64,000 nucleotides of DNA from Tragulus kanchil (GCA_022376925.1 JAIOJX010000026.1:249919330-249983329); one strand, 5' to 3'; counted from the first letter of the stretch, positions 49,720 through 63,429 are shown. A program made the numbers and translations. The notes: generated from the letters alone by a model not told the origin.

Positions 49720-49993
49720 TTTTTCTTCTCATTTTGGCCTCTTTTGGTCTTTCATTCATTTATTTTCATCCATCTTTGTTCTTTGGCCTGTGTGGGCCTC
49801 CCATTGCAGTGGCCTTGCTCGTTGCAGAGCACCGGCTCTGGGCGCCTGGCACTCCAGAGTGCTGACTCATAGTTGGACACACCAGTCCAGCAGCTCCACA
49901 GCATGTGGGATCTTCCTGGGCCAGGGATTGAACTGGTGCCCCTTGCAGTGCAAGGTAGACTCTTCACCCACTGGACCACCAGGGAAGCCCCAT
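49720..49993 (-). mobile_element. GC-rich CHR-like SINE
   Basis: TTTGGTCTTTCATTCATTTA through GGACCACCAGGGAAGCCC, with GTTTTGTG at 49705-49712 and 49994-50001 as a likely target duplication. Repeated at 50828-51101. Confidence 0.9.
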
Positions 49994-50827
49994 GTTTTGT
50001 GTATTTAATGAATTGATATAAATTAATTTAAAGCTTATCACTTAAATATTTTATTATACACAAAATTTTGATAAGACAGATTTATGTAGCATTTTATATT
50101 ATCACAAAATATGGTAAATAGAGGGCATAGGAAATTCTTCTATTTCCGTCCTTTTCCTATTTGTATATGATTTGTTTATTTTAGATGGTGTCGTTTTCAT
50201 GTGTTGAACTTCTGGTTAGTTCCTTTGCATACCTTCTATGTCCGTCCTCTTTGTATATATTTTCTTCTGAATTCTCTATTCCTTTTTTTTCTTTCTTTCC
50301 TCCCTCTCTCCCTTATTTCTTCCTTCCTTTCTGCTTCTGTGGCTTGCAGGATCTTAGTTCCCTAACCACGGCTCAAACTTGCACCCTCGGCACTGCACTG
50401 AGTTTGAGAAATTACCTTCAGGCAGAACTCGTAGGAACCATAGGATTCACCTTCATCAGAGCTTCCTGTTATCTCAGCTGTTGAGAGTCTTGTGCTACCT
50501 GTTCATATAGTTTGCTCAGTTTTCTAGTTGATTATGGCTTGACAGTAAATCCAAACTTTGTTTTTTCCTAATGGCTTAAAACAGAAGTTCAAATTTTCAT
50601 TTTTATCCAGGGTATACCAGCACAGAGATTAGTTAGTTTTCCAGTGTTTTTTTTTTTTTTTTTAATAAGTATTTATTGGGAGTGAGCAAATTCTTACATG
50701 TTGAGCTATTAACAGGACTGTATGTCTTAGTTTTCTTAATAAAATATCTGGGCTATAAAAATGTTTCCTCTTTTTTACTAGAAAATTCAACAGTTTCTAT
50801 ATTCTAATGTAAGTTTTGTGAGTTGTT

Positions 50828-51101
50828 TTTTTCTTCTCATTTTGGCCTCTTTTGGTCTTTCATTCATTTATTTTCATCCATCTTTGTTCTTTGGCCTGTG
50901 TGGGCCTCCCATTGCAGTGGCCTTGCTCGTTGCAGAGCACCGGCTCTGGGCGCCTGGCACTCCAGAGTGCTGACTCATAGTTGGACACACCAGTCCAGCA
51001 GCTCCACAGCATGTGGGATCTTCCTGGGCCAGGGATTGAACTGGTGCCCCTTGCAGTGCAAGGTAGACTCTTCACCCACTGGACCACCAGGGAAGCCCCA
51101 T
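50828..51101 (-). mobile_element. GC-rich CHR-like SINE (duplication 16, copy B)
   Basis: Second copy of 49720-49993. Confidence 0.9.
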
Positions 51102-51249
51102 GTTTTGTGTATTTAATGAATTGATATAAATTAATTTAAAGCTTATCACTTAAATATTTTATTATACACAAAATTTTGATAAGACAGATTTATGTAGCAT
51201 TTTATATTATCACAAAATATGGTAAATAAAGAGGGGCATAGGAAACTTA

Positions 51250-52010
51250 AAAGTGATATATATATTTAGAGGACAGATTGTGGTAATGGTTTCATAGATG
51301 TATATTATCTTGAAATTTTTCATGTTATATACATGAAATATGTGTAAGTTTTTATGTATCAGTCAAGCTTCTAAACAATAAAGCTGTCTAGAATTAAAAT
51401 ACATTATGCCAACAATCATAGCACATTTTTTATTCTCTTTATATGGTCTCTGAAAGACCATATATAAATTTAGAGTACTGAATAGGGATTGAAAAGACAG
51501 TATAACTGTTCCTCTATTATAGGGACAAACAAAATACACACACACACACACTTGGAGCTCAAATATATGGAGAAAAACTGTTCTTTTTCCTTAATTCCAA
51601 AGTTGTTCCTAAGTCCTTTCTATTTAATGTAGCACTTTCCTTTGTTTACAAATTTTATTTGCTTCCTTTTTAACTTGTTCTCTTTACCCTGAACGCCCTT
51701 TCCCCAGCATTTCTTTTGCATTGACAGTATGCGGCTGAACCTTTGTACAAACAGAAAGCTAGTTGCATGAACTTAGCACTAACTCATTGCTCTGATTTTT
51801 TTTTTTTTTTTTAATGACGGATTCTAACTTGTCTTCTGCTCTGATCTTTACTTTCATGAAAAGTTATAAATCACTTCTGCCATTGTCTTTCTCCTCTCTG
51901 AATGCAGCTATAGTCTTTGGTGTTAAACAGTCTTTCTGAACTCCCAGATACCACCATGCTTCCACTTCATTCCACTGTGTTTCACAGTTGTCCATTTAGA
52001 TACTAATAAT
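51250..52010. other. No gene seen; AT-rich DNA
   Basis: The first 130 bases (GTAATGGTTTCATAGATGTA to AACAATAAAG) resemble an old L1-type 3' end; the rest is unassigned. Confidence 0.35.
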
Positions 52011-52019
52011 CCTCTCCTG

Positions 52020-52230
52020 CTGTCCCTGCTTAGTCACTCAATTGTGTTTGACTCCGTGCAACCCCATGGGCTGTAGCCCACCAGGATCCTCTGTCCATGG
52101 GACACTCCAGGCAAGAGCACTGGAGTGGGTCGCCATGCCCTCCCCCAGGGATCCTCCCCACCCAAGGATCGAATCCAGGTCTCCTGCATTGCAGGTAGAT
52201 TCTTCATCACTCAGCCACCAGGGAAGCCCC
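52020..52230 (-). mobile_element. Bov-tA SINE
   Basis: Complete antisense copy from TGCTTAGTCACTCAATTGTG to CAGCCACCAGGGAAGCCCC. Confidence 0.93.
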
Positions 52231-52242
52231 TATATAGAGAGA

Positions 52243-52340
52243 TAGTTGTGACCCCGTGGACTGTAGCCTACCTGGCCTTTATGTCCGTGGAATTTTCCAG
52301 GCAAGAATACCAGAGTGGGTTGCCATTTCCTTCTCCATCC
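52243..52340 (-). mobile_element. Second Bov-tA fragment
   Basis: GTGACCCCGTGGACTGTAGC to GTTGCCATTTCCTTCTCC directly follows the previous SINE in the same orientation. Confidence 0.85.
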
Positions 52341-52344
52341 AGTG

Positions 52345-53090
52345 TTTTTTTATAAAGCAAAAATAAAACAACAACAGTCCCCTGTCCTTGACCTCAGTGC
52401 TCACTCCCTAAGACAGTCACTTCCAAATCTTTCTCTTGATTGTTTTCATATTTTCTTTCATTTTGCTTATGTTGCTATTTTCTGAGACTTTTGTTTTTAA
52501 ACACTGAATTTCTGTTGGAGAATATAGCAATTTGGCTCTCTATCACATTCTTCAGCCTTATTTCATACATAAAACTTGCCCATCACTCCATCTTCGCAGT
52601 ATCATTATACTGTAACTTTCATTGAGTAAATATTCAGCATTTATACTACTTTGGTTTGTGAGTATTTTTTATAGCTGGACCATATATACTGTGATTATTT
52701 TTATTTATTGTGCACATTTTTGTTTCCCTGGAGTTGATAGCTATTTTGTATTCTTTTAATCTCCAAAACCTCATCTAGTTGTTTGTTTATCATTATGTTT
52801 GAACACTTAAGATATTCTAGCTTTATCTTACTGAAGACGTTTCTAGAGCCTAAAGCCTTTTGACCTACTCTTACTTGGTCTTGTCATCCAAGTCCTTAGT
52901 ACATTTTCCCGAACATCTCCCTTTACCATAATCATAGAGATTACCTTTGCCTGTTTATTGGTTTACATTCCCTGTTTTTCCTGTGTCCCATGTTTTCTTT
53001 CTTCATGATTTACCACCTCATATTTGGTAGATCAAATCCTTTGGTAACCACCTAAGAAAAGATATGTGAGAAATTGTCTGTTATTTGTTT
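52345..53090. other. No gene seen; AT-rich DNA
   Basis: I recognise no repeat family with confidence. Confidence 0.35.
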
Positions 53091-53094
53091 GCTT

Positions 53095-53300
53095 TTTGTG
53101 AAGTTGTATGCCTTTATTTTACCTACATATTTGATCAGTAGTTTTGCAAGTTATATTTTTATAAATACTTTTTATTTGAATAAGAATATTTCCTCATTTA
53201 CTTGTTAAGAATTGCTTAACAAATAGGTGCTAAATTTTATCAAATGCCTTTTCTGCCTCTAATTATAGGAAAAATTTTTCCTTAGGACTTGGAAAACATT
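53095..53300 (-). mobile_element. L1M ORF2 remnant
   Basis: GGTGCTAAATTTTATCAAAT and GCCTTTTCTGCCTCTAATTA are the antisense L1 reverse-transcriptase region. Repeated at about 54232-54437. Confidence 0.55.
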
Positions 53301-53377
53301 GTTTTCTTCTGCTTTCTGGTGTTGTAATATTTGATTGTCTGTATGTGATCTGTTTCTTTTTCCCTCCAGGAGCTTTT

Positions 53378-53679
53378 TTTTGGGGGGGGTTGGGGAGGGA
53401 GGGGAGCAGGCGGGCCACTTCTATTAGTCTTTCATTTGTCTATTTTCATCCATCTTTGTTCTTTGGCCTGTGTGGGCCTCCCATCGCGGTGGCCTCTGTC
53501 ATTGCAGAGCACCGGCTCTGGGCACATGCGCTCCAGAGCTCTGGCTCAGTAATTGGACACATTGGTCCAGCCGCTCTGCGGCATGTGGGATCTTCCCAGG
53601 CCAGGGATCGAACCGGCGCCCCTTGCACTGCAAGGCGGTGTCCTTACCCACTAGACCACCAGGGAAGCCCCCCTCCAGC
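53378..53679 (-). mobile_element. GC-rich CHR-like SINE with 10-bp TSD
   Basis: A G-rich start, GGCCACTTCTATTAGTCTTT, then the body to GACCACCAGGGAAGCCC. The target duplication AGGAGCTTTT lies at 53368-53377 and 53680-53689. Confidence 0.92.
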
Positions 53680-54514
53680 AGGAGCTTTTAGGGTTTTAGC
53701 ATTGGTTTTTCAGGTAAGAAAAAGTTAAAAGGTTGTATGAGCTTCAGATAGGGTTCTGGGACATCCCACTCTTCAATGCCAACAGAAAAGCCTCGGGGCA
53801 GGAGTCAAGAGGCATGCAGTACTGGCTTGAAGTGAGACATATGTGAACATTGCTGGAGCCTGGTAGATCTGTAGCAGTAACTGGAACAAGAGACCAGGAG
53901 GATCTAATGTTTTACCTAAGAGGTATCAGATAACACTGTGAGTCTTTTTCAATCATGGTGAGACTTTCATGAGCCCGTAGTCTAGAGCCTAAAGCCTTTT
54001 GACCTACTCTTACTTGGTCTTGTCATCCAAGTCCTTAGTACATTTTCCGAACATCTCCTTTACCATAATCATAGAGATTACCTTTGCCTGTTTATTGGTT
54101 TACATTCCCTGTTTTTCCTGTGTCCCATGTTTTCTTTCTTCATGATTTACCACCTCATATTTGGTAGATCAAATCCTTTGGTAACCACCTAAGAAAAGAT
54201 ATGTGAGAAATTGTCTGTTATTTGTTTGCTTTTTGTGAAGTTGTATGCCTTTATTTTACCTACATATTTGATCAGTAGTTTTGCAAGTTATATTTTTATA
54301 AATACTTTTTATTTGAATAAGAATATTTCCTCATTTACTTGTTAAGAATTGCTTAACAAATAGGTGCTAAATTTTATCAAATGCCTTTTCTGCCTCTAAT
54401 TATAGGAAAAATTTTTCCTTAGGACTTGGAAAACATTGTTTTCTTCTGCTTTCTGGTGTTGTAATATTTGATTGTCTGTATGTGATCTGTTTCTTTTTCC
54501 CTCCAGGAGCTTTT

Positions 54515-54816
54515 TTTTGGGGGGGGTTGGGGAGGGAGGGGAGCAGGCGGGCCACTTCTATTAGTCTTTCATTTGTCTATTTTCATCCATCTTTGTTCTT
54601 TGGCCTGTGTGGGCCTCCCATCGCGGTGGCCTCTGTCATTGCAGAGCACCGGCTCTGGGCACATGCGCTCCAGAGCTCTGGCTCAGTAATTGGACACATT
54701 GGTCCAGCCGCTCTGCGGCATGTGGGATCTTCCCAGGCCAGGGATCGAACCGGCGCCCCTTGCACTGCAAGGCGGTGTCCTTACCCACTAGACCACCAGG
54801 GAAGCCCCCCTCCAGC
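54515..54816 (-). mobile_element. GC-rich CHR-like SINE (duplication 17, copy B)
   Basis: Identical to 53378-53679, with the TSD at 54505-54514 and 54817-54826. Confidence 0.92.
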
Positions 54817-55397
54817 AGGAGCTTTTAGGGTTTTAGCATTGGTTTTTCAGGTAAGAAAAAGTTAAAAGGTTGTATGAGCTTCAGATAGGGTTCTGGGACA
54901 TCCCACTCTTCAATGCCAACAGAAAAGCCTCGGGGCAGGAGTCAAGAGGCATGCAGTACTGGCTTGAAGTGAGACATATGTGAACATTGCTGGAGCCTGG
55001 TAGATCTGTAGCAGTAACTGGAACAAGAGACCAGGAGGATCTAATGTTTTACCTAAGAGGTATCAGATAACACTGTGAGTCTTTTTGCTTCAATCATGGT
55101 GAGACTTTCATGAGCCCGTTAGTCTAGAAAATGATGCTGAGTTTGCAAAACGGTACCTAATTACTTTTGATGATTCCCACTCCTTATTTTCCCTGTTACC
55201 CTTTCTGCAATACCTGTTAAGTAGAATTTGGATTCTCTGGATTTTTCCTGAAATCTTATGCTTTCTCCATTATTTCCATACTGTGTTGTATCACCTGACT
55301 TTTTGGAGAGATTTTCTCAGCCCTGCCTTCCGATTCTTTGCGTTTCTTCATTTCCACTGTTAATTTCCAAAGTACTTTTACTGTTGTTTCTGAGTGT

Positions 55398-55470
55398 GTT
55401 TGTATATATATGTATATATGTGTGTGTGTGTGTGTAGGCACACGCGCGTGCACACACACATGCACAGTCA
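55398..55470. repeat. TG/CG/CA alternating tract
   Basis: TATATATGTATATATG, (TG)n, GCACACGCGCGTGCAC and (CA)n follow one another. The TG and CA parts are complementary and can fold on each other. Confidence 0.92.
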
Positions 55471-55942
55471 CTCGCTCACACTCTCCTGATGTTATTCGGT
55501 GCTTGCAGCATTTGTCTTCGAGTCCTCTGGGTATTAATAATAGCTCGTGTGTTGTTTTCTGGGTTTTCTTCATAAAACTAAGGTCTTTGTTTCCTCTATG
55601 TCTGTCTTGTTTTTGACCTCTATATTTGTGTTAACGTTCTCCAGGTGTTTGCTAATTATATGAAAGAGCGGGACTCTGAAACCTCTCTGTGCATGGGTGA
55701 AAAATAATTAAAGAGCTTTCAACATAATCTCAAGACTTGCTTCTTGGCTGGTCAAATTCCATAGAGAAAACTCTTATAAAATCTTTGTGACAGTCTGCCA
55801 GTACTCAAGAATCCAAATGGGGCAAAAGACTGAGAGCAGGACATTTAATACACAAACTTTTTTGGGTTAAGTATAAAGTAGAAGGGCACATGCTGTATTC
55901 ATGGTAGGGATGTTAATGGTTTTAGGTGTAATATTAAGGAGG

Positions 55943-56151
55943 TGCTCTTCTTAGGTGACTCAGTGGTAAAGAATCTGCCCACCAGTGCAGGAGATGTGGA
56001 TGAGATCCCTGGGTCAGGAAGATCACCTGTAGTAGGACATGGAAACCTATTCCAGTATTCTTGCCTGGAAGAGTCCATGGACAGAAAAGCCTAGTGATCT
56101 ACAGTCCATGGGTTGCCAGAGAGTCAGGCAAAACTGAGATACTAAGCACAC
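55943..56151 (+). mobile_element. Bov-tA SINE, diverged
   Basis: GTGACTCAGTGGTAAAGAAT through TTCCAGTATTCTTGCCTGGA to GATACTAAGCACA. Repeated at 57083-57291. Confidence 0.9.
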
Positions 56152-56681
56152 TGAGGAGGTAGGAAGGCTTCATTCAAGAGGCAGATGGCTCTGCCTAACC
56201 AGAAGAGGAATTCATCCAGGTAGTTCTTGCTTTTGCTTCTTAACTGATCCTTAGGTCTTTGGTGGTGGGGCCTCAGAGGAGTCATGTAGATGCAGCAAGT
56301 TGGAATATAGTAGCAGCTCCAGTGAGCATGTTTTAAGGTATAACTTGGGTTTTCCAAATTTTAAGATATTTCACATATAATATTTAAAATATGTATATGT
56401 AGTAATCAGTTTCTTCTGGTGACAGAAACACATTGTAAATTACTTCAAGCCAAAAAAAAAAAAAAATTCTATTGACCAATGTAATTGACAAGGTCAGTGA
56501 TAGAATGGATCAGATATGATAAGAACTAGATGCTCAGGTAATGTCATCAGGAATTTCTCTGTGTCTCTTGGTTTTGCTTTGCATTGGCTTCTTGGTACGT
56601 TTCTCCATATGATAGAAATTATGAGCATCAGATGGAGTCTTATGTGGCTGGAACAGCTTTCTATATCAGATTAAAAAAACT

Positions 56682-57003
<322 letters not shown>

Positions 57004-57082
57004 GGGTTAAGTATAAAGTAGAAAGGCACATGCTGTATTCATGGTAGGGATGTTAATGGTTTTAGGTGTAATATTAAGGAGG

Positions 57083-57291
57083 TGCTCTTCTTAGGTGACT
57101 CAGTGGTAAAGAATCTGCCCACCAGTGCAGGAGATGTGGATGAGATCCCTGGGTCAGGAAGATCACCTGTAGTAGGACATGGAAACCTATTCCAGTATTC
57201 TTGCCTGGAAGAGTCCATGGACAGAAAAGCCTAGTGATCTACAGTCCATGGGTTGCCAGAGAGTCAGGCAAAACTGAGATACTAAGCACAC
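57083..57291 (+). mobile_element. Bov-tA SINE (duplication 18, copy B)
   Basis: Second copy of 55943-56151. Confidence 0.9.
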
Positions 57292-57821
57292 TGAGGAGGT
57301 AGGAAGGCTTCATTCAAGAGGCAGATGGCTCTGCCTAACCAGAAGAGGAATTCATCCAGGTAGTTCTTGCTTTTGCTTCTTAACTGATCCTTAGGTCTTT
57401 GGTGGTGGGGCCTCAGAGGAGTCATGTAGATGCAGCAAGTTGGAATATAGTAGCAGCTCCAGTGAGCATGTTTTAAGGTATAACTTGGGTTTTCCAAATT
57501 TTAAGATATTTCACATATAATATTTAAAATATGTATATGTAGTAATCAGTTTCTTCTGGTGACAGAAACACATTGTAAATTACTTCAACCCAAAAAAAAA
57601 AAATTCTATTGACCAATGTAATTGACAAGGTCAGTGATAGAATGGATCAGATATGATAAGAACTAGATGCTCAGGTAATGTCATCAGGAATTTCTCTGTG
57701 TCTCTTGGTTTTGCTTTGCATTGGCTTCTTGGTACGTTTCTCCATATGATAGAAATTATGAGCATCAGATGGAGTCTTATGTGGCTGGAACAGCTTTCTA
57801 TATCAGATTAAAAAAACTTCT

Positions 57822-58473
<652 letters not shown>

Positions 58474-58808
58474 AAAAAAACTTCTTTCTTAGCACGTATA
58501 TTTAGGAAGTGTCTGAGGAACTCTCCTGGGCTGCTTTAATGGACTAGTCATGGTAGACAGAGATGATTGAGTGTTAATCACATGGGAAGGAGAGCTTGAG
58601 TCTGGTGCCTTAGATCACCAGGTCAGTCTGATACCCTTAATCACATGGGACAGAGCAGTTTAAAGTAAAAAGGATCCCTGGGAAGGGAGATGCAACAAGT
58701 ATTGTTACAGACCTGAATTTACTCATTTTAGCTTAATTTATTTGCCAACAGTTAAACATAGCTATTCCTTGAGTTTCACATTGTATATAGTAAAAGTTAC
58801 CACTGACT

Positions 58809-58815
58809 CTATTTT

Positions 58816-58846
<31 letters not shown>

Positions 58847-59161
58847 AAGAGTGAGTACTTGTATTTGACATTTATTTTATTTATTTATCTTTTGGGGGGT
58901 AGGGTGGGGAGGGAAGGGGATGGGCAGGCCACTTCTTTCATTTCTTTATTTTCATCCGTCTTTGTTCTTTGGCTCCTGTGGGCCTCTGCCGTCGCAGAGC
59001 ACCGGCTCTGGGCGCATGTGCGCCAGAGCTCCGGCTCGGTGATTGGACACATCGGTCCAGCCGCTCCGCGGCACGTGGGATCTTCCCAGGCCAGGGATCG
59101 AACCGGCACCCCTTGCACTGCAAGGCGGTGTCCTTACCCACTGGACCACCAGAGGAAGCCC
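58809..59161 (-). mobile_element. GC-rich CHR-like SINE with perfect 11-bp TSD
   Basis: It begins with (TTTA)n at 58812-58843 (the reversed tail), then a G-rich stretch, the body GTCGCAGAGCACCGGCTCTG and the head to GGACCACCAGAGGAAGCCC. TACCACTGACT lies at 58798-58808 and 59162-59172. The intact TSD and preserved CpGs point to recent insertion. Confidence 0.94.
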
Positions 59162-59442
59162 TACCACTGACTTTAAACATGGGTAAACGAATCGAGAGTT
59201 GCAGTTGGGGGTGTTACACATCTTATTTATGAAATATCCCAGGTATTTTCTGTCCTCGAAGACCCCACTCTTGAGAATGTTATTCCCTTGGGGACCCAGC
59301 TCTCTATTACGACCATTAATGAATGCGGAGCTCTGAATAATAATCTGCTGATGGAGAGGGTGATTCTTTTTAGGTACTTTTGTTTATGGTTCCTAGGAGT
59401 TCTGACACGTTTTTTCCTCTATAGAGGTATACATGCGTGTGT

Positions 59443-59648
59443 GTACTAAATTGGTTCAGTTGTGTCTGACTCTTTGCAAACCCATGGACTGCAGACCACC
59501 AGGCTTCTCTGTCCATGGGAGGCTCCAGGCAAGAATACTGGAGTGGATTGCCATACCCTCCTCCAGCTGATCTTCCCAACCCAGGGATTGAACCTAGGTC
59601 TCCAGCATTGCAGGCACATTCTTTACCGTCTGAGCTACCAGGGAAGCT
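59443..59648 (-). mobile_element. Bov-tA SINE
   Basis: Complete antisense copy from GGTTCAGTTGTGTCTGACTC to GAGCTACCAGGGAAGCTT. Repeated at 60506-60711. Confidence 0.93.
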
Positions 59649-60505
59649 TCACATAGGGAATTGTATTTACTTGTACTAATTGAAGTCATATGGGTAAGAC
59701 TTTGGTAGCCTAAGAGAAAGAATTAAATCTTCTGAATCCTGAGTCATGTTGCAAGGAAAGAAAACACTCACAGAGAGAGGAATGCAAGTGGCCCAAAGTC
59801 CAGACAAAAGACTGAGGCCTTAAGACCCGCCTGGAGTTGAAAGGGTGGGGAAAACTTCAAGGCCCCAGGAAAATGAAAACCTTGATAACTATTGTAGCGT
59901 TTCAGATTCAGGATTTTTAGGTTGTTCGGGTACATGTGAAAGAATGAAAGGGGGAGAGACACAATGATTGGAAAACATGGCTTGGAAGACAGATCAGTGT
60001 TATAGGCAGATAAGTCTTGGGCATCTGAGATACTGCCTCGGCCTCATCTGGTTATTTAGTAGTGACTGTCTTGAGCAATGAGTTGAAATGGCTTCAGATG
60101 CTTCAGGGAAGAGGGCTGTAATTTAATTCAGTAGACCAACCAGGAGTTTGGGAATGATAGCGGATGTATAAACCCAATAATTCTTTCAAGGACATTTGGT
60201 AGATTGATCTAAGGAAATTTCCAGAACTCAAACCTAAACACAAATACTTAGACTGATGCATGGAAAAGGAAATCAGTTATGCATGCTTTAATCTGTCAAG
60301 TACTAGAGGAATTAAACTGAGAAACACATTGGTGGATTCTTCAAGATTGTTGGAGGCAGGGCTTGAGGGGAATTCATGGATAAATACATTCAAAAAATTA
60401 TGTCAATGAAAAAATTCGGAAAGAATCATCTTTTAGGTACTTTTGTTTATGGTTCCTAGGAGTTCTGACACGTTTTTTCCTCTATAGAGGTATACATGCG
60501 TGTGT

Positions 60506-60711
60506 GTACTAAATTGGTTCAGTTGTGTCTGACTCTTTGCAAACCCATGGACTGCAGACCACCAGGCTTCTCTGTCCATGGGAGGCTCCAGGCAAGAATA
60601 CTGGAGTGGATTGCCATACCCTCCTCCAGCTGATCTTCCCAACCCAGGGATTGAACCTAGGTCTCCAGCATTGCAGGCACATTCTTTACCGTCTGAGCTA
60701 CCAGGGAAGCT
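60506..60711 (-). mobile_element. Bov-tA SINE (duplication 19, copy B)
   Basis: Second copy of 59443-59648. Confidence 0.93.
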
Positions 60712-61472
60712 TCACATAGGGAATTGTATTTACTTGTACTAATTGAAGTCATATGGGTAAGACTTTGGTAGCCTAAGAGAAAGAATTAAATCTTCTGAAT
60801 CCTGAGTCATGTTGCAAGGAAAGAAAACACTCACAGAGAGAGGAATGCAAGTGGCCCAAAGTCCAGACAAAAGACTGAGGCCTTAAGACCCGCCTGGAGT
60901 TGAAAGGGTGGGGAAAACTTCAAGGCCCCAGGAAAATGAAAACCTTGATAACTATTGTAGCGTTTCAGATTCAGGATTTTTAGGTTGTTCGGGTACATGT
61001 GAAAGAATGAAAGGGGGAGAGACACAATGATTGGAAAACATGGCTTGGAAGACAGATCAGTGTTATAGGCAGATAAGTCTTGGGCATCTGAGATACTGCC
61101 TCGGCCTCATCTGGTTATTTAGTAGTGACTGTCTTGAGCAATGAGTTGAAATGGCTTCAGATGCTTCAGGGAAGAGGGCTGTAATTTAATTCAGTAGACC
61201 AACCAGGAGTTTGGGAATGATAGCGGATGTATAAACCCAATAATTCTTTCAAGGACATTTGGTAGATTGATCTAAGGAAATTTCCAGAACTCAAACCTAA
61301 ACACAAATACTTAGACTGATGCATGGAAAAGGAAATCAGTTATGCATGCTTTAATCTGTCAAGTACTAGAGGAATTAAACTGAGAAACACATTGGTGGAT
61401 TCTTCAAGATTGTTGGAGGCAGGGCTTGAGGGGAATTCATGGATAAATACATTCAAAAAATTATGTCAATGA

Positions 61473-62165
61473 CTTCAAAAATCACTTGTGAGTTTTCGGA
61501 GGAAGAATTTGTTCTTGTTAACCAAACAAATGAAAGGACTATTAGCTCAGACTGCTAAATACCAATCAGCCTTGCCTAATCTTAGTGTACTTGTAAGTTT
61601 CAGTTGCCACTCAGTCAATTTAAGGATGCTACTTTGTGTACAAAATAACAGTTTACAAGCACCTCTGAAAGTGTCTTCCTTCATTCAGAAATCAAATATT
61701 TATTGAATGCCAGATGTGCTAGGCTCTGGGATATAAGAATGGTTATGAAACATTTCTCTCTATGTAGAGTTATAAATGTGATACACACCAACATAAGGCA
61801 ACAGCCACAGATCCGTAAGAATGCAACGGAAGGAGAGAGTCATCCTGTCTTACGATTTGGGAACTAGTTATAGAGTGGGCAACGTTTGAGATAGGCTTTT
61901 AAGGACAGACTGAATATGTTGGCTCCGTAATTTCCCCTCATTCACCTGCGTGCTTTGTTTTTAAATTTTTTAAAAAAGTTTGAGCTCCTTTACAGTTTAA
62001 CAAGGAACTAAACAAAGGAAGACTAGGATTTAAAAAAAGAGAATGTTCCTATTGTGGTTCAGTGGTGTGTTGAACATCAAAGGAAAAGCTGTAAAGCCTT
62101 GAGTAAATGGAATGATCTAGTTATATATCGTGTGGTGACAGTGCCTCTTTTTTATCACTGTAGTA
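61473..62165. other. No gene seen; single-copy DNA with old repeat traces
   Basis: CAAATATTTATTGAATGCCA at about 61695 is a common old mammalian repeat motif. Otherwise I see nothing. Confidence 0.4.
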
Positions 62166-62169
62166 AGAA

Positions 62170-62600
62170 CACAATACGAGGCCTACCCTCCTTACATGTT
62201 AAGTGTACAATACAGTATTGTTAAGTATATGCACAGTGTTGTACAGCAGATCTTCAGGATTTACTCATTTGGCATATTTAACACTTGACACCTTTTCTGC
62301 AATTCTCCCTTTTCCCTCCCTGATGCCCAGACCCTGGCAACCAACATTCTACTCTGTTTCTATGAGGTTAACTGTTTTTAGATGCTGCATATAAATGGCA
62401 TCAGGTGATACTTGTTTTTCTGTGACTGATTTATTTCACTTGGTTTAATGTCCTCCAGGTTCCCATGTTGTGGTGCAATTGCCTTCTTTTTTTTTTTAAA
62501 AGGTTGAATGATACACTATTTTATGTATATACCATATTTTCTTTATCAATTCATTGGTTAGTGAACTTTTAAGATGTTTTCATAGCTTGGCTGTGAATAC
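62170..62600 (-). mobile_element. L1M remnant, 3' part
   Basis: TGTTGTACAGCAGATCTTCA, CATTCTACTCTGTTTCTATG, CTTGGTTTAATGTCCTCCAG and GATACACTATTTTATGTATA are the antisense L1M 3' order. Confidence 0.7.
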
Positions 62601-62712
62601 TGAGACAACCACCGTGGGAATATCTACATTTTCAAGATCCTGATTATGTACCCAGTGACATCACAAGGTTCCTGAGAGGAAAGAGGCAGGTAGGAGTCAA
62701 AGGAACTGTGAC

Positions 62713-63159
62713 TCTGTAAAGAGAAATGCAGACGAATCAGCCCTAATGAGGTGGCTGGATCTAGAACGTATCATCAAAAGTGAAGTCAGTCAGAAAGAGA
62801 AGGACAAATACAGTATATTAACTCATATATATGGAATCTAGTAGGATGGTGATGATGGCACACGCAGTGAAGCGACAGAAAGACAGACATGGACAGTGGA
62901 CATATGGACATTGTGGGGAAGGAACAGAAGGTGGGAGGCATAAAGGAAGTAGCATGAAAGCCTGTACTATCATAAGTGAAGAAAATAGTTCTAGTCATTG
63001 CTCTGTGAGAAAAGAGGATCCTTCAGGGGTGCTGTGTGATGGTTGGGAGGGGTGGGAAGGGGGGGGATATACATGTGACTAATCTGGGAGCATGCATATC
63101 TGTAAACAGCAAGACTCTGTAAAAGTTAAAAGCAAAATAAAGGTTTAAAAAAAAAAAAA
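62713..63159 (+). mobile_element. 5'-truncated L1 3' end with TSD
   Basis: It starts in the ORF2 end (CCTAATGAGGTGGCTGGATC), continues through the 3'UTR and ends in a poly(A) run. The target duplication is CAAAGGAACTGTGAC at 62698-62712 versus CAAAGAAACTGTGAC at 63160-63174, with one mismatch. Confidence 0.9.
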
Positions 63160-63429
63160 CAAAGAAACTGTGACCATAGAAGCATAGGTGGAAGTTGCCC
63201 AACCACAAACCAAGGAATGTAGGGTCTAAAAGCTGACCAATGGAACAATAGCAACAATTCTTCCCCAGAACCTCCCGAGAAACTGATCCTGCCAAAATCT
63301 GGATTTCAGCCCAGTGAAATCCGTTTCAGAATTCTTACCTCCAGGACAGTAGGATAACAAATTATGCAAATTATGTTGTTTTAAGTCCCAAATGTGTAAT
63401 TTTTCCTGCAGCAATAAAAACCCTAGACC

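Larger units (their letters stand above)
49053..51245. repeat. Direct tandem duplication 16
   Basis: Copy A is 49053-50134 and copy B 50172-51245. The T-run at 49531-49556 is about 11 shorter in copy B. The filler 50135-50171 contains CTTCTATTTCCGTCC, which also occurs inside the unit at about 49110. Confidence 0.93.
52842..55128. repeat. Direct tandem duplication 17
   Basis: Copy A is 52842-53980 and copy B 53981-55128. Offset 1139 falls to 1137 after two single-base indels. The string TCTAGA is shared at the junction and there is no filler. Each copy contains one GC-rich SINE. Confidence 0.94.
59368..61472. repeat. Direct tandem duplication 19 (1042 bp)
   Basis: Copy A is 59368-60409 and copy B 60431-61472, with constant offset 1063. 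The 21-base filler at 60410-60430 resembles a shortened version of the sequence after copy B (61473-61508). Confidence 0.95.

Noticed and set aside
53345..53728. 127-codon ORF, repeated at 54482-54865
   Set aside because: The frame is the antisense of a GC-rich SINE; the same peptide text recurs at other SINE copies (41139, 58742).
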